From: Caldisericota bacterium | Lineage (GTDB): Bacteria; Bipolaricaulota; Bipolaricaulia; Bipolaricaulales; Bipolaricaulaceae | Reading direction: 5' to 3' | NCBI GenBank assembly: GCA_013151115.1 | Contig: JAADIW010000138.1 | Coordinates: forward strand, 1-6,320 | Length of the DNA: 6,320 nt | Shown: in pieces, positions 5,749 to 6,320 of the stretch | Numbering within the stretch: position 1 is the stretch's first letter | Layout: each line of letters opens with the position of its first letter | Program-made: the position numbers and the translations under genes | The notes under the pieces: model-generated | What the model saw: only the letters and a program-made list of their open reading frames with translations | Told to the model about the DNA's origin: nothing | Databases searched by the model: none

Positions 5749-6312
5749 ATGGTGAGAATCGGCGAGAGGATCCCGGACCTCACGCTTCAGGTCTATCACG
5801 AGGGGGAGATAAAGGAGGTCAAGCTCTCGGACTTCCGCGGGAAATGGCTCGTCATCGCCTTCTATCCCGCGGACTTCACCTTCGTCTGTCCCACCGAGCT
5901 CGAGGAATTGGCCGACCGCTACGATGAGCTCCGGGAGCTCGGGGCCGAGGTGCTCTCGGTAAGCACCGATACCGCCTACGTCCACAAGGCCTGGCACGAC
6001 ACCTCCCCCGCCATCAAGAAGATCAGCTTCCCCATGGGAGCCGACCCGGCCGGGATCGCCTGTCGCGCGTTCGGCACCTACATCCCCGCCGAGGGGGTCT
6101 CCTGGCGCGCCACCTTCATCGTGGACCCCGAGGGGGTCCTGCGCGCCATGGAGATGCACGACAACTCCATCGGCCGCTCCGCGGCGGAGATCATCCGCAA
6201 GCTCCAGGCCGCGAAGTACGTGTCCGAGCACCCGGGCGAGGTCTGCCCCGCGTCCTGGGAGCCCGGCAAGGAGACCCTGAAGCCATCGCTGGAGCTCGTG
6301 GGGAAGATCTGA
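5749..6312 (+). CDS. ahpC: Typical 2-Cys peroxiredoxin, AhpC type
   Basis: Reduces hydrogen peroxide, organic hydroperoxides and peroxynitrite in the cytosol; needs re-reduction by AhpF or a thioredoxin system, neither of which is in the window. The 187 residues equal E. coli AhpC in length. The peroxidatic site is FYPADFTFVCPTE (38-50) with C47 and T44; R120 in WRATF completes the active site. The resolving cysteine is C166 in HPGEVCPASW (161-170), and the C-terminus PSLELVGKI closely matches E. coli. This is the classic dimer-forming, decamer-capable layout. C105 is an extra cysteine with no known role. STDT (72-75) and HKAW (79-82) are further AhpC signatures. The gene has its own strong promoter, Shine-Dalgarno and a candidate redox- or metal-responsive operator. 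Only 8 nt follow the stop, so nothing can be said about downstream partners. Confidence 0.97.
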   Translation: MVRIGERIPDLTLQVYHEGEIKEVKLSDFRGKWLVIAFYPADFTFVCPTELEELADRYDELRELGAEVLSVSTDTAYVHKAWHDTSPAIKKISFPMGADPAGIACRAFGTYIPAEGVSWRATFIVDPEGVLRAMEMHDNSIGRSAAEIIRKLQAAKYVSEHPGEVCPASWEPGKETLKPSLELVGKI

Positions 6313-6320
6313 GGTCGTCC

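Overview
The window is GC-rich bacterial chromosome, densely coding, with almost no intergenic space. All seven genes have recognisable bacterial families: six housekeeping or stress genes and one predicted secreted hydrolase. I see no mobile elements, tRNA or rRNA genes, CRISPR arrays or phage genes. The phylum cannot be fixed from the sequence alone. The L25 protein is the long two-domain (TL5/Ctc) form. The gene order glmU-prs-rplY(ctc)-pth is the one known from Bacillus and other Gram-positive and deep-branching bacteria. The unusual Prs suggests a lineage distant from the standard models.

Left arm, minus strand (3515 down to 1): a four-gene operon glmU > prs > rplY > pth, with pth cut by the left edge. 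The junctions are 0 nt (glmU/prs), 12 nt (prs/rplY) and a 4-nt overlap (rplY/pth). A good sigma70-type promoter lies so close to the glmU ATG that the mRNA would have almost no leader. The products link UDP-GlcNAc supply for the cell wall, PRPP supply for nucleotides, a 5S-rRNA-binding ribosomal protein and recycling of peptidyl-tRNA.

Centre (3516-3649): a 134-bp divergent intergenic region. It holds the glmU promoter, a candidate tpiA promoter and two short palindromic elements between them.

Right arm, plus strand: tpiA (triosephosphate isomerase), then a PhoPQ-activated pathogenicity-related (PqaA-like) alpha/beta hydrolase with an N-terminal signal sequence. Its ATG overlaps the tpiA stop codon and it has no Shine-Dalgarno of its own. 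After an 81-bp gap comes ahpC, a typical 2-Cys peroxiredoxin. It has its own strong promoter, and a 19-bp imperfect palindrome over the predicted transcription start resembles a Fur/PerR-type box.

I found no evidence of a wholly new system. The points most worth a second look are the expanded Prs with an altered PRPP loop, the coupling of a secreted hydrolase to tpiA, the near-leaderless glmU operon and the AT-rich operator-like site before ahpC.
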